From contig CAKUKJ010000069.1 of NCBI GenBank assembly GCA_934662525.1, positions 1 to 9,375 of the forward strand: 9,375 nt of DNA, in the 5' to 3' direction. A model generated the notes under the pieces. That model had not been told where the DNA came from. It worked only from the letters and a program-made list of their open reading frames with translations, and ran no database searches. A program made the translations under genes and the position numbers. This document shows, piece by piece, positions 1 to 7,257 of this stretch. Position 1 is the first letter of the stretch, and each line of letters begins with the position of its first letter. The DNA is from an uncultured Coriobacteriales bacterium (GTDB lineage: Bacteria; Actinomycetota; Coriobacteriia; Coriobacteriales; UMGS124).

Positions 1-501
1 CATCGCGTCGACTTCGTCGCCGAAAAATTCCCCGCGCACCGGCGCGTCGTGTGCCGGCGAAAAGAAGTCCACAATGCCACCGCGCACGGAAAACTGACCC
101 ACGCCCTCGACGAGCGTGCCGCGCGCCTCGCGGGAGTGCGCGTGCGGCTCGTGAACGCCGTGTTCGTCTTGGTGTGCGCCCTCACGGTCGCCGTGGCGGC
201 ACGCACGGTGGGCACGCTTATCGTGAGCGCGATGATGACGGTGCCCGTGGCCTGCGCCCTGGTCATGGCGCGCAGTTGGCGGCAGACCTGCGTGTGGGCA
301 AGCGCCGTGGGCGTCGTGTCGGCGGCGCTGGGGCTCGTGGTGTCGTACCTGTTGGGCCTCAAGCCCGGCGGCACGATTGTGCTCATAGAGATAGCGTTCC
401 TCCTTGTCCTGTTGCTTGCGCGCAGCGTTTGCACGGCGTGCGCACGGCGCTGTGAGCCTCTGACCCCGGCCGCCTCGAGCGAGGGGGAAGGCTGCAATTA
501 G
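1..501 (+). CDS. Metal ABC transporter permease, ABC-3 family (ZnuB/MntB-like), 3' part only
   Basis: The frame is open from base 1, so the gene begins upstream; 166 C-terminal residues are present, ending at TAG 499-501. A GTG at base 49 is in frame but has no good RBS and lies inside conserved sequence, so it is not the start. The segment reads like the last third of the membrane subunit of zinc/manganese ABC importers. It has a 'DERAARLAGV' cytoplasmic segment followed by four hydrophobic helices. These include the family-typical 'VGTLIVSAMMTVPVACALV', 'RSWRQ', a Gly/Ser-rich helix ending 'SYLLGLKPGGTIVL', and a last helix 'IAFLLVLLLARSV'. In this family the protein forms the transport channel and works with an ATPase and a substrate-binding lipoprotein, presumably encoded upstream. 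Which metal it carries cannot be told from this part. The tail after the last helix holds three Cys (VCTACARRC), which may be incidental. No terminator is visible after the stop. Confidence 0.85.
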   Translation, partial: HRVDFVAEKFPAHRRVVCRRKEVHNATAHGKLTHALDERAARLAGVRVRLVNAVFVLVCALTVAVAARTVGTLIVSAMMTVPVACALVMARSWRQTCVWASAVGVVSAALGLVVSYLLGLKPGGTIVLIEIAFLLVLLLARSVCTACARRCEPLTPAASSEGEGCN

Positions 502-547
502 GGCGATGTCTTGAAAATGCGGGATGAGGTGCAGGGCGCGAATCGGG

Positions 548-586
548 TATGATGGTGCGCACGAATGAGACGACGGGCGGAAGGGG
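548..586 (+). promoter_or_regulatory. Candidate -10 box and RBS for the first LuxR-type gene
   Basis: TATGAT at 548-553 matches five of six bases of a sigma-70 -10 box. No good -35 lies 16-18 bp upstream (TGAGGT at 525-530 is the best aligned hexamer). A start of transcription near 560 would leave a leader of about 30 nt containing the purine-rich RBS GGAAGGGG at 579-586, five bases before GTG 592. This supports GTG 592 over the in-frame ATG at 565, which would be almost leaderless and has no RBS. Confidence 0.35.
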
Positions 587-591
587 CGCTT

Positions 592-2364
592 GTGTCGAAA
601 AGCGTGCGCACGAGTGCGCTGCTCGCGGTGGGCTATGGCCTGGCGCGCGCAGTGACGGCGAACTCCTACATCACCGCCTTCGGCGCCGAGGCTGGCACGA
701 GCCTGGGCCTCGTGGCGCAAACGTCGTTCTCGGTGGTGACCAACCTTGTGTCGGCCGCTGTGGCCGCCGCCATGGTGATGCTTGTGCTGCGAGGCTGCGT
801 GCCGCGCCGTCTGGGAAACGTCGCCGTTCCGGATAGCGGGGCCGCCGCAGGGGCGTCGCGCGGGCGAGTCGACACAGTGAGGCTCCCTGGGCGGCCCCAC
901 CTGCGGGGGAGCATACCCTTTGCTGTGCTCGTGGCGGCGGCGGTGTGCTTGATCGCAGGCTATGGCGCTGCGGCTCTTGGCCTCTTTGCCTCGCTTGGTA
1001 CCGGCACCGGCGCCCTGACCTGTGCGGTCATATATGCAGTTGGCTCCGTTGCCCTTACGCTTGCGTGGTTTGAGCCCTTTGCCCTGGAGCCTGATGTGCG
1101 CGTGGCGGTGCGCGGGTTGGTGTGCGGCTTCATCGTGCAGGCCGCCGGGTTCTTCGCGCTGTCGTGCCTTGCCGGATGGGCGCTTTTTGCGGCTGTGGCT
1201 CTCATGCTTGCGATGTCGTGCGGCATCAGGCGCGTGCTGGCGGCAGATGTGCGGGTGTGCGGCGCCGAGGGTGGGGATGCGCTGCCGGGCTCTGCGGCGT
1301 GTTCTGACGCCGTGGCGTGCGCTCGCGCGACTTTCGCGCAACCCGGTGCCGCCCACAGCGGAGCCCCGACTGCACAAAACGGCCCAAAAACGACGTTCTC
1401 CCTGTTCAAAACAGCTCTCAGCGGCCTTTTCAGCTCGCTTTTGTGCGTGTTCATGCTCACCTCCGTGGTGGGCTTCTTGCACACCTCGGTCATCGGCGGG
1501 GCGTTCGAACCCGTCGTGGGGGCGGTTCCCATGGCCGAGTCTCTCGTGTTGGCCGCCGTGTTGCTGGCGGCTGTGGTGCTTGTCTCGCGGCGCGTGCCCA
1601 CCACGGCGAGCGTTTACCGGGTGCTCTTCCCCCTTATGCTCGTTGCCCTGTCGGTGCTGCCGTTCATCCCGGGGGCCTTCGGCCACTATGCGGGCATGGT
1701 CATGGTGGTGTGCTACAACCTTGTGGGCATGGCGTTTGTGCTGTTCCTGGTGGAGACCGCCCAGGCCGCGCCTGTGCCGCAGGTGGCGCTCATGGGCGTG
1801 TACCAGGCGGGCACGCAGCTCTTCACCGTCGTGGGCATGGTGCTCGGCATGTTCGTGAACGGTTTCGAAGCCCGCGCCGAGGCCTCGTATGCCACCATCA
1901 TCATCCTTGTGTGCATCTACCTGCTCGCCATGGTGCCTGCGGTGCTGTCGCGCAGGCAGGACAAGGGTGGGGTCCACGGCAGCGAGGCCATCCCGGCCGA
2001 CAAGGGCGCCTATGCGGTGAGCCAGGCGCAGGAGGCAGGCGAGGCCGTTCCGCCAGTTGCTGAGGACGCCTTGTCGGCAGCCGTCCTTGCCGATCAGGAC
2101 TTCGAGCAGCAGCAGGAAGTGCGGGGACGCGTGGGCGCCCGGGTGGAGGAATGGGCGCTCGAGCGCGGCCTCACCGCGCGCGAGTCGCAGGTCCTCGTGC
2201 AGCTTGCCCGCGGCTGGAGCGCCAACGCCATCGCCGCCGACCTCGGCATAGCGCAGAACACCGCCTGGGCCCACATCAAGCGCATCTACGTCAAACTCGA
2301 CGTCCACTCCAAGCAGGAGCTCATCGAATACATCGAACGCGAGGTCATCAACCGGGAGGGGTAG
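592..2364 (+). CDS. Membrane-bound LuxR-type transcriptional regulator (multi-pass sensor domain plus C-terminal HTH)
   Basis: This is a 590-aa protein if read from GTG 592, chosen for its RBS GGAAGGGG at 579-586; ATG 565 adds nine residues. Roughly residues 8-470 are hydrophobic, with about eleven or twelve membrane spans. They are split after the fifth or sixth span by a polar cytoplasmic loop of about 50 residues (near 215-265). A polar linker of about 60 residues follows, then a LuxR/GerE helix-turn-helix near 526-583 with the hallmark 'LTARESQVLVQLARG', 'SANAIAADLGIAQNTAWAHIKRIYVKL' and 'VHSKQELIEYI'. The recognition helix is the NTAWAHIKRIY part. Proteins of this shape are abundant in Eggerthellaceae and are thought to sense small molecules in or through the membrane and control nearby genes. 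The ligand is unknown and there is no obvious enzyme gene beside it. The next gene starts 75 bp downstream and is probably separate. Confidence 0.88.
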   Translation: MSKSVRTSALLAVGYGLARAVTANSYITAFGAEAGTSLGLVAQTSFSVVTNLVSAAVAAAMVMLVLRGCVPRRLGNVAVPDSGAAAGASRGRVDTVRLPGRPHLRGSIPFAVLVAAAVCLIAGYGAAALGLFASLGTGTGALTCAVIYAVGSVALTLAWFEPFALEPDVRVAVRGLVCGFIVQAAGFFALSCLAGWALFAAVALMLAMSCGIRRVLAADVRVCGAEGGDALPGSAACSDAVACARATFAQPGAAHSGAPTAQNGPKTTFSLFKTALSGLFSSLLCVFMLTSVVGFLHTSVIGGAFEPVVGAVPMAESLVLAAVLLAAVVLVSRRVPTTASVYRVLFPLMLVALSVLPFIPGAFGHYAGMVMVVCYNLVGMAFVLFLVETAQAAPVPQVALMGVYQAGTQLFTVVGMVLGMFVNGFEARAEASYATIIILVCIYLLAMVPAVLSRRQDKGGVHGSEAIPADKGAYAVSQAQEAGEAVPPVAEDALSAAVLADQDFEQQQEVRGRVGARVEEWALERGLTARESQVLVQLARGWSANAIAADLGIAQNTAWAHIKRIYVKLDVHSKQELIEYIEREVINREG

Positions 2365-2397
2365 GGGCACTGGTCTCGGCATCTGTTTGCGAGGGTG

Positions 2398-2430
2398 TAT
2401 TATATGCGGCGAAGCTGCTATGACGAGGAG
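2398..2430 (+). promoter_or_regulatory. Candidate -10 box and RBS for the AAA-ATPase-like gene
   Basis: TATTAT at 2398-2403 is a five-of-six -10 match with no clear -35. GAGGAG at 2425-2430 lies nine bases before ATG 2440 and looks like the RBS. In-frame GTG 2395 and ATG 2404 lie in or next to the -10 candidate, so ATG 2440 is the better start. It also matches where this family normally begins, just ahead of 'DFERVREAGFTYVDKT'. Confidence 0.35.
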
Positions 2431-2439
2431 ACGGCCTGT

Positions 2440-3612
2440 ATGGAAAAGATTGCGACCGACACATACGATTTTGAGCGCGTCCGGGAGGCGGGTTTTACCT
2501 ATGTAGATAAGACCGACAGACTCTATCCTCTGGTGAACGGGTCGATGGGCTTTCAATTTTTTCTTTCGCGTCCCCGCCGCTTTGGAAAATCGTTGCTGAT
2601 CTCTACCATTCAGAAGCTCTTCGAGGGCAGGCACGACCTGTTTGAGGGACTGGCGATAGATTCGCTGCCGTGGGATTGGTCGGTCAAGTACCCGGTATTG
2701 CGCCTGGACATGAGCACCTGTTCAGGGGAGACGATTGAGGAGGTTGAGGCTGCAATCGCGTCGATGCTGCAGCGCGAGGCGGAGAGGCTGGGGGTGCCCT
2801 TGCGCGAGGGGCTTGGCTTGCGGGAGCGCTTCGCCTTCCTCGTCGAGGACGTCGCGGCCACCGGCCCCTGCGGCCAGCTCGTGCTGCTTATCGACGAATA
2901 CGACAAGCCCCTCACTCGCTGGGTTGGATGCCCCGAAGTTCTGCCGTTTCAAGCGTTCCTCAAGTCCTTCTATTCCATTGTCAAGGGCACCGAGTCCAAG
3001 CAACGCTTCTGCCTCATGACGGGCGTCTCCAAGTTCTCCAAGTTCTCGAAGGTCTCCATCTTCTCCGACCTCAACAACTTGCGAGACCTTACCATGAGCC
3101 CGTTTGCCACGACGTTGCTCGGCTATACGCATGAAGAGGTCAGGAAGTATTTTCCCCAGTGCCTTTCCGCTCTTGCGAACGCCTTGGGCACCGATGCCGA
3201 CGGTGCCTTTGCTCGTCTCGTTGACATGTACGACGGTTATTGCTTTGACGAGCGGCTCATTCGGGTCTTTAACCCCGTTTCGCTCGGCAACGCCTTGGTT
3301 GACATGCAGCTCAAGTCGTTCTGGTTTGAAACCGGCACCCCTGCCTGGCTTATGTCGTATGCAAAGAGGGAGCCTTTTAATGTCGATTTGCTTGAAATAG
3401 GCGAAGATGACTTGGGAACGTTTGAGCCGGCATCTCCGTTTATGCCTGCGGTCTTGCTTCAAACGGGCTATCTCACCATCAAGGCTTTCGAAGAACTTGG
3501 TCGCGCGAGAGTTTATACGCTTGGTTTTCCCAACCATGAGGTGGAAGACGGTTTCACCCGTTGGCTTGCCGATGCCTATATGCGCGCTGACGCTGCGCAG
3601 ACAAGCGCCTAG
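2440..3612 (+). CDS. AAA-ATPase-like protein (PF09820 type), ATPase part of a gene cut by an amber codon
   Basis: These are 390 residues with the signature of the large 'AAA-ATPase-like / PD-(D/E)XK' family common in gut anaerobes. 'FERVREAGFTYVDKT' is at 11-25 and a Walker A-like loop 'SRPRRFGKSLL' at 43-53. Walker B 'LVLLIDEYDKPL' is at 147-158 and the sensor-like 'TGVSKFSKFSKVSIFSDLNNL' region begins at 194. The 'MYDGYCFD' and 'VFNPVSL' motifs are near 263-282, and 'LGFPNHEVEDGF' near 361-372. Full-length members are about 500-560 aa and end in a PDDEXK_9 nuclease-like domain. Here the frame stops at TAG 3610-3612 just before that domain, which continues in the same frame to 4038 (fused length 532). 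The role of the family is not established; proposals include mobile-element or defence-related ATPases. The motif at 197-205 carries a three-residue tandem duplication. The product may be an inactive or partly active remnant. Confidence 0.85.
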   Translation: MEKIATDTYDFERVREAGFTYVDKTDRLYPLVNGSMGFQFFLSRPRRFGKSLLISTIQKLFEGRHDLFEGLAIDSLPWDWSVKYPVLRLDMSTCSGETIEEVEAAIASMLQREAERLGVPLREGLGLRERFAFLVEDVAATGPCGQLVLLIDEYDKPLTRWVGCPEVLPFQAFLKSFYSIVKGTESKQRFCLMTGVSKFSKFSKVSIFSDLNNLRDLTMSPFATTLLGYTHEEVRKYFPQCLSALANALGTDADGAFARLVDMYDGYCFDERLIRVFNPVSLGNALVDMQLKSFWFETGTPAWLMSYAKREPFNVDLLEIGEDDLGTFEPASPFMPAVLLQTGYLTIKAFEELGRARVYTLGFPNHEVEDGFTRWLADAYMRADAAQTSA

Positions 3613-4038
3613 GCGATAGCGTGCAGGCGTGCCGTTATTTCTGGTGACACGGGGGCTTTTGTCGCCACGCTGCAGTCGTTTTTCTCCTCCATCGGTTACG
3701 ACCTCACCGACCGCCTCTCCGAGCAGGCCTATCAGTGCGTTATGGTGGCAATCCTTCGATTCATCGGCATGTACCTGGCGGCCGAGGTTCGCACCTCGCA
3801 AGGCCGTGCCGACATGGTGCTCCAATCGCCGCGCCATGTTTTTGTTATCGAGATGAAGGTCGCAAGCGGTAACGCCGCGAACAAGGCCGCCGCCGAGTCC
3901 GCCCTCGCGCAGATTCATGCCAAGGGCTACGCCGACCCCTATCGTTCGGGCTCTGCCCGGGTTCACCTCCTCGGCCTCACCTTCGACTGCCTCACGCACA
4001 ACATAGGCGCCTGGGTGAGCGAGGAGCTGGAGAAGTAG
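3613..4038 (+). pseudogene. Orphaned PD-(D/E)XK nuclease-like C-terminal domain (PF08011 type) after an in-frame stop
   Basis: The reading frame of the ATPase part stays open for 141 codons after TAG 3610-3612 and ends at TAG 4036-4038. The first residues after the stop (AIACRRAVISGDTGAFVATL) fit the linker normally found between the two domains. There follow 'EQAYQCVMVAILRFIGMYLAAEVRTSQGRADMVL' and 'VFVIEMKV', the usual D...ExK nuclease core. The Asp codon is at 3811, Glu at 3850 and Lys at 3856. 'ALAQIHAKGYADPY' and 'LLGLTFD' complete the typical end of the domain. No frameshift is present and all catalytic-type residues survive, so the damage is a single nonsense change, either recent or a sequencing error. 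Separate translation from ATG 3742 is conceivable, but I see no RBS for it and it would lack the first part of the domain. Confidence 0.8.
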
Positions 4039-4082
4039 GATGAGGACGGGTTGATGGTGGCTATCTAGCCAGTGCCAGGCGG

Positions 4083-5558
4083 TCAGCGCCACTTCCGTAC
4101 GAGCTCGACGGCATCGTCGCGCGAATGGACGCCGAGTTTCGCGTAAACATGCCTGATATGGCCTTTGACGGTGTTATGGGAGATGAACAGGACGCTTTCG
4201 ATGTCGGAGGCCGTCTTGCCTTGGGTGAGCAGGGCGAGGACCTCTTCCTCCCTGTGCGTGAGGCCGAAATGCCGTGCTATGCGCGCGCAACGGTCGGCGA
4301 GGTCGGGTCCTTCGGCGCCTGCCGTCTCGTCTATGGCCCCACTATGGGCCTCAACGCCGCCCGTCCGATTAGAACCGCGCCCTGCCGGATGGATGCCCCA
4401 CGTGGTCACAAAGTCTCGCTCCGAGAGCAAAAGCATGCTTAGCAAGACGAGCACGACGACAACGGCGTCGAGCGGCAGTGCAAGGGAGGCATGCGCGACT
4501 GCGGACCAGCCGAGGAGGCTCTGGCCGACGAACGACCCTGCCATGTGGGCAAGCACGCTGCACCCCTCCACGATGCCGAACAGCCAGGCGGCGTGCACCC
4601 CATAACGAAAGCAGATGCTGCTTAGGATGAAGGACATGAACAGGCCGAACCCCGTAAAACCGGCATAGGCGAGCGCATAGCCGATTTCCATAAGGTGATG
4701 CTCGCCGAGGGAGAATGAGAGCAGCGCGCATACCATGAGCGGGGGGCACAGCTTGTAGAGCACGCGGGGGTCGAACCGGTCAAAAAAGGCTACGCAGGCT
4801 ATGAGGACCGTTCCGGCGACAACGAGGCTGCCGACCTGCCCCGGCGTCGCCGCGCCTCCAAAAAGGTGCATGAGCATGTAGTGGGCGAATGAGAAGACTG
4901 TCATGATGAGGGCGGGTTTCCAGGGAAACTGCCAGGATTGTTCGACGCACTCGCCGATTGCCTCGACTTGCTCTGTCTGACAGGCGGCGTGCCATAGCAA
5001 AAACCCGCCGACCAGGGGCAGCGCGAAGGTGGCTGCCGCCGCAAGGGGCAGGGGCACTGCATTCAGGACGCAGAACATCAAGGGGCCGATTCCAAACGAC
5101 GCGGCATAGCAGGGCCAGGAGGTCGCCATGGTGCGGCGTGCATACTGTTCGTTCCAAAGCAGGTGAAGCAGGGCAAGCGACGACCCCTCGCAGAGCGCGG
5201 CCATTGACCGCAGGGTCGCCGCCAGGGCCTGCGGGCCAGCCAATCCCGCAACCATGCTCAAGAGAGGCGAAACGTACGCGAGCGCAACCCCCGCTGCCAG
5301 GCGCCTTCTGCTGAAAAGGCAGGCTCGATGCCTGTTGCACAGGACGGCGAGCACAATGAGGGCCAGCCCGTGAACGGTGACGCTGACGGTTGCGGGCCCT
5401 GAAAAGCCGACGAGCTTGTCGCGCACCTGGGGCATGCACATGCTCCAGGCGACGAGAAGGCCGAATCCCAGAAGCGTCGGCTCAAAAAATCGAGCATTCT
5501 CCCCATCTTGGGTTATTTCTCTCGTCTTGGCCAAGTCGCGCTCAATCGGTCGTGTCAT
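4083..5558 (-). CDS. Membrane-bound LuxR-type transcriptional regulator, divergent to the Tat protein/flavoprotein pair
   Basis: This is a 491-aa protein starting at ATG 5558-5556, with AGGGGG (5568-5563) four bases ahead; the stop is TGA 4085-4083. Residues about 28-380 form roughly eleven or twelve hydrophobic spans with short loops, without the long central loop of the first LuxR-type protein. A polar linker follows at about 381-428. The LuxR/GerE HTH is at about 430-488 and contains 'FGLTHREEEVLALLTQGKTASDIESVLFISHNTVKGHIRHVYAKLGVHSRDDAVEL', a canonical example with the NTVKGHIRHVY recognition helix. No receiver or PAS domain is present, so signal reception is presumably by the membrane part. 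It is transcribed away from the exported protein/flavoprotein genes across a 379-bp control region. This arrangement suggests it regulates them, and perhaps itself. The ligand is unknown. Its 3' end lies 44 bp from the end of the split nuclease gene, which is convergent. Confidence 0.9.
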   Translation of the reverse strand: MTRPIERDLAKTREITQDGENARFFEPTLLGFGLLVAWSMCMPQVRDKLVGFSGPATVSVTVHGLALIVLAVLCNRHRACLFSRRRLAAGVALAYVSPLLSMVAGLAGPQALAATLRSMAALCEGSSLALLHLLWNEQYARRTMATSWPCYAASFGIGPLMFCVLNAVPLPLAAAATFALPLVGGFLLWHAACQTEQVEAIGECVEQSWQFPWKPALIMTVFSFAHYMLMHLFGGAATPGQVGSLVVAGTVLIACVAFFDRFDPRVLYKLCPPLMVCALLSFSLGEHHLMEIGYALAYAGFTGFGLFMSFILSSICFRYGVHAAWLFGIVEGCSVLAHMAGSFVGQSLLGWSAVAHASLALPLDAVVVVLVLLSMLLLSERDFVTTWGIHPAGRGSNRTGGVEAHSGAIDETAGAEGPDLADRCARIARHFGLTHREEEVLALLTQGKTASDIESVLFISHNTVKGHIRHVYAKLGVHSRDDAVELVRKWR

Positions 5559-5937
5559 CGATCCCCCTGCTGGTTTCCTCAGGGAATCTTAGCGCAAAGT
5601 TTCCGATGGGGCACACGGATTTATGCATAAAGGCGATGGGGTCGGGGGAGGATTGTGTACATGTCACTGTAAACAAGCAAGCTACCAGCTATTTTTCTCC
5701 TTTCAATTCAAACGGCCTAGGCAAGGGTTGAAAAAACGACCCCGCTCGCTGAGCGCAGAACGGGCAAAACACACCCAGAAAACGACCCTGGAACTCATGG
5801 CGCGCGCCCTATTGTCACGTCTGTCAGATGTCGGGCCGGCGTGTGGTTTTCGGTCATGCGCCTCATGCAGGACGCATGGGTTCGGCAAAGATCGGCGCGC
5901 GACGAGGTGTCGTGCGCTTTGCTGCTAAGGGGGAACG
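5559..5937. promoter_or_regulatory. Divergent control region between the LuxR-type regulator and the Tat protein/flavoprotein genes
   Basis: These 379 bp hold no credible gene. I see a perfect 12-bp palindrome TTTATGCATAAA (5620-5631) and a TGT-rich stretch with three TGT steps (TGTACATGTCACTGTAAACA, about 5656-5675). A decamer AAAACGACCC occurs at 5733-5742 and again at 5779-5788, with a near copy AAAACACACCC at 5766-5776. A small inverted repeat CGCTC/GAGCG lies at 5743-5755. CATGCG/CGCATG arms (5855-5860, 5873-5878) surround a further CATGC. A possible leftward promoter is TTGCTT, 17 bp, CACAAT, read on the minus strand over about 5652-5680; it is weak. No rightward -35/-10 pair convinces me. 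AAGGGGGAA at 5927-5935 is the RBS of the gene at 5938. The repeats are candidate binding sites for the LuxR-type protein. Confidence 0.55.
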
Positions 5938-7215
5938 ATGGAAGTCGCTCGTAGGAGTTTCGTCAAATGCGCCGGCGTCGCGGCGGTTGCCGCAGGGGCG
6001 TTCGCCGCGGCGCGCCAAGCTCAGGCCGCCGATGCCAAGGGGGAGACTGACAAGGAGGAGTACGTCGACCCGCTCACCGTGGTGACTTCCCCCGACCAGG
6101 CCATCGCTTTCGAAGACGTGCAAGACGACGTTGCATACAACAAGGAGCGCGGCGCCGAGGACCCCGACTACGGCGCGCAGATCACGCACGTGTTCGGCGC
6201 CAACTCCATCATGGACTACTACCTGTTCGACGGCTTCACCGGCATCGGGGTGTATGAGAAGAACGAGTCCATCCATATCGGCGACCTCGTGGTGGAACCT
6301 GCGGGCGGCGAGTTCGGCGACGTCGTGCTGAAGGACGGCGGCACGGGCGATGTGGACTCGCTTGTACGCGATGTGCGCGCCTTCACGTACACGACGCCCG
6401 ACGGCAAGGTCGTGCAGATGAAGGCGCAGTCGCTCCATGGCGCACAGCCCGTGCACGACAACATGGTGGTCTTCGCCGACAACAAGCCCGGTAAGCTGGC
6501 GCGCTCTGTCACGCTGCCCCTGTCGCTGTTCGACTCCGAGTTGTCGCGCGGCATCAATTACCTGCTCCAGAACCCCGACTCGGGCAAGCACAACACCTCC
6601 GGCGACGACAACGGCTTCACCGACACCACGATCAAGTTCTGGTTCAACGAAGACGACCAGGTGCATGAGGGCCTGCAGCACGTCTACACGAAGTATGCCT
6701 ACAACGGCGACCGCAACTACTGGCTATACATCGAGAGCGCCAATCAGCTCGACGTGCGTTTTGACAAGCTCGGCACCGGCGACCCCGACTCGGCCGATTA
6801 TGTGCCTGGTACGTCCCTCAACATGAGCGTTCGCGAGCCCGCTTTCAACGGCTGCCATGTGGAGGCGGAGCAAGACCCCGCCAATCCCGGCCGCCTCGGG
6901 TTTTCGCTGCCGATCGACGACGTCTTCTACTTCGACCCGGAAGACCCCACGGTCGTGCAGAACGCCAGCCTCACCAACCAGCGCGAGTTCCAGTTCTGGC
7001 GTGCCGAGCTCGGCGACGACAACACGGCGCTTTCGGGGGAGGTCCAGATCTCGTGCGACTTGGACTGCCCGGGTGGGGTGTATTTCAGCATTTCGTGCGA
7101 CGCGGTGACAAGCGGAGAGTTCGAGCTTGCGGTGAGCTGCTCGGCAGGCCGCGGTACCGGCTGGCCCACTGAGTGGAGCGCCCAGCCTGCGGTCATCCGC
7201 GTTCGCGTGAAATAG
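5938..7215 (+). CDS. Tat-exported protein of unknown family, partner of the downstream flavoprotein
   Basis: This is a 425-aa protein starting at ATG 5938, with RBS AAGGGGGAA ending two bases before it. Residues 1-30 are a twin-arginine signal peptide: 'ARRSFVK' at 4-10, then an Ala-rich hydrophobic stretch and a likely signal-peptidase site after AQA (28-30). The protein should therefore fold in the cytoplasm before export, which often implies a cofactor or a bound partner. The mature part is acidic, rich in Asp, Gly, Tyr and Phe, and looks beta-rich. It has no membrane span, no CXXCH heme motif and no FMN- or Fe-S motif that I recognise. Five Cys are present (306, 373, 377, 387, 401), two of them as CDLDC. 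I do not recognise the family. Its gene is 42 bp upstream of a Tat-exported flavoprotein with only a spacer between, so the two are probably co-transcribed. It could be a substrate-binding, scaffold or surface-anchoring partner; this is a guess from context. Confidence 0.85.
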   Translation: MEVARRSFVKCAGVAAVAAGAFAAARQAQAADAKGETDKEEYVDPLTVVTSPDQAIAFEDVQDDVAYNKERGAEDPDYGAQITHVFGANSIMDYYLFDGFTGIGVYEKNESIHIGDLVVEPAGGEFGDVVLKDGGTGDVDSLVRDVRAFTYTTPDGKVVQMKAQSLHGAQPVHDNMVVFADNKPGKLARSVTLPLSLFDSELSRGINYLLQNPDSGKHNTSGDDNGFTDTTIKFWFNEDDQVHEGLQHVYTKYAYNGDRNYWLYIESANQLDVRFDKLGTGDPDSADYVPGTSLNMSVREPAFNGCHVEAEQDPANPGRLGFSLPIDDVFYFDPEDPTVVQNASLTNQREFQFWRAELGDDNTALSGEVQISCDLDCPGGVYFSISCDAVTSGEFELAVSCSAGRGTGWPTEWSAQPAVIRVRVK

Positions 7216-7257
7216 GGACATAGACTCTGGCATTCAATCGAGAAAGGTAGATGCACC

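Noticed and set aside
4058..4071. Short hairpin TGGCT/AGCCA between the two convergent genes as a terminator
   Set aside because: The stem is only five or six bases with no T-run on either strand, too weak to call.
2722..4092. 456-codon open frame on the minus strand across the ATPase/nuclease gene
   Set aside because: It lies antisense to sequence with clear family motifs, has no recognisable domain or RBS, and is expected from GC-rich codon bias.
5741..5764. Minus-strand hairpin followed by TTTTTT (5736-5731) as an intrinsic terminator or attenuator
   Set aside because: The five-base stem is separated from the T-run by about six bases and lies upstream of the regulator, where a terminator has no clear role.
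5863..6681. 272-codon open frame on the minus strand over the start of the Tat-exported protein
   Set aside because: It is antisense to a gene with a strong RBS and a clean Tat signal, and has no motif of its own.
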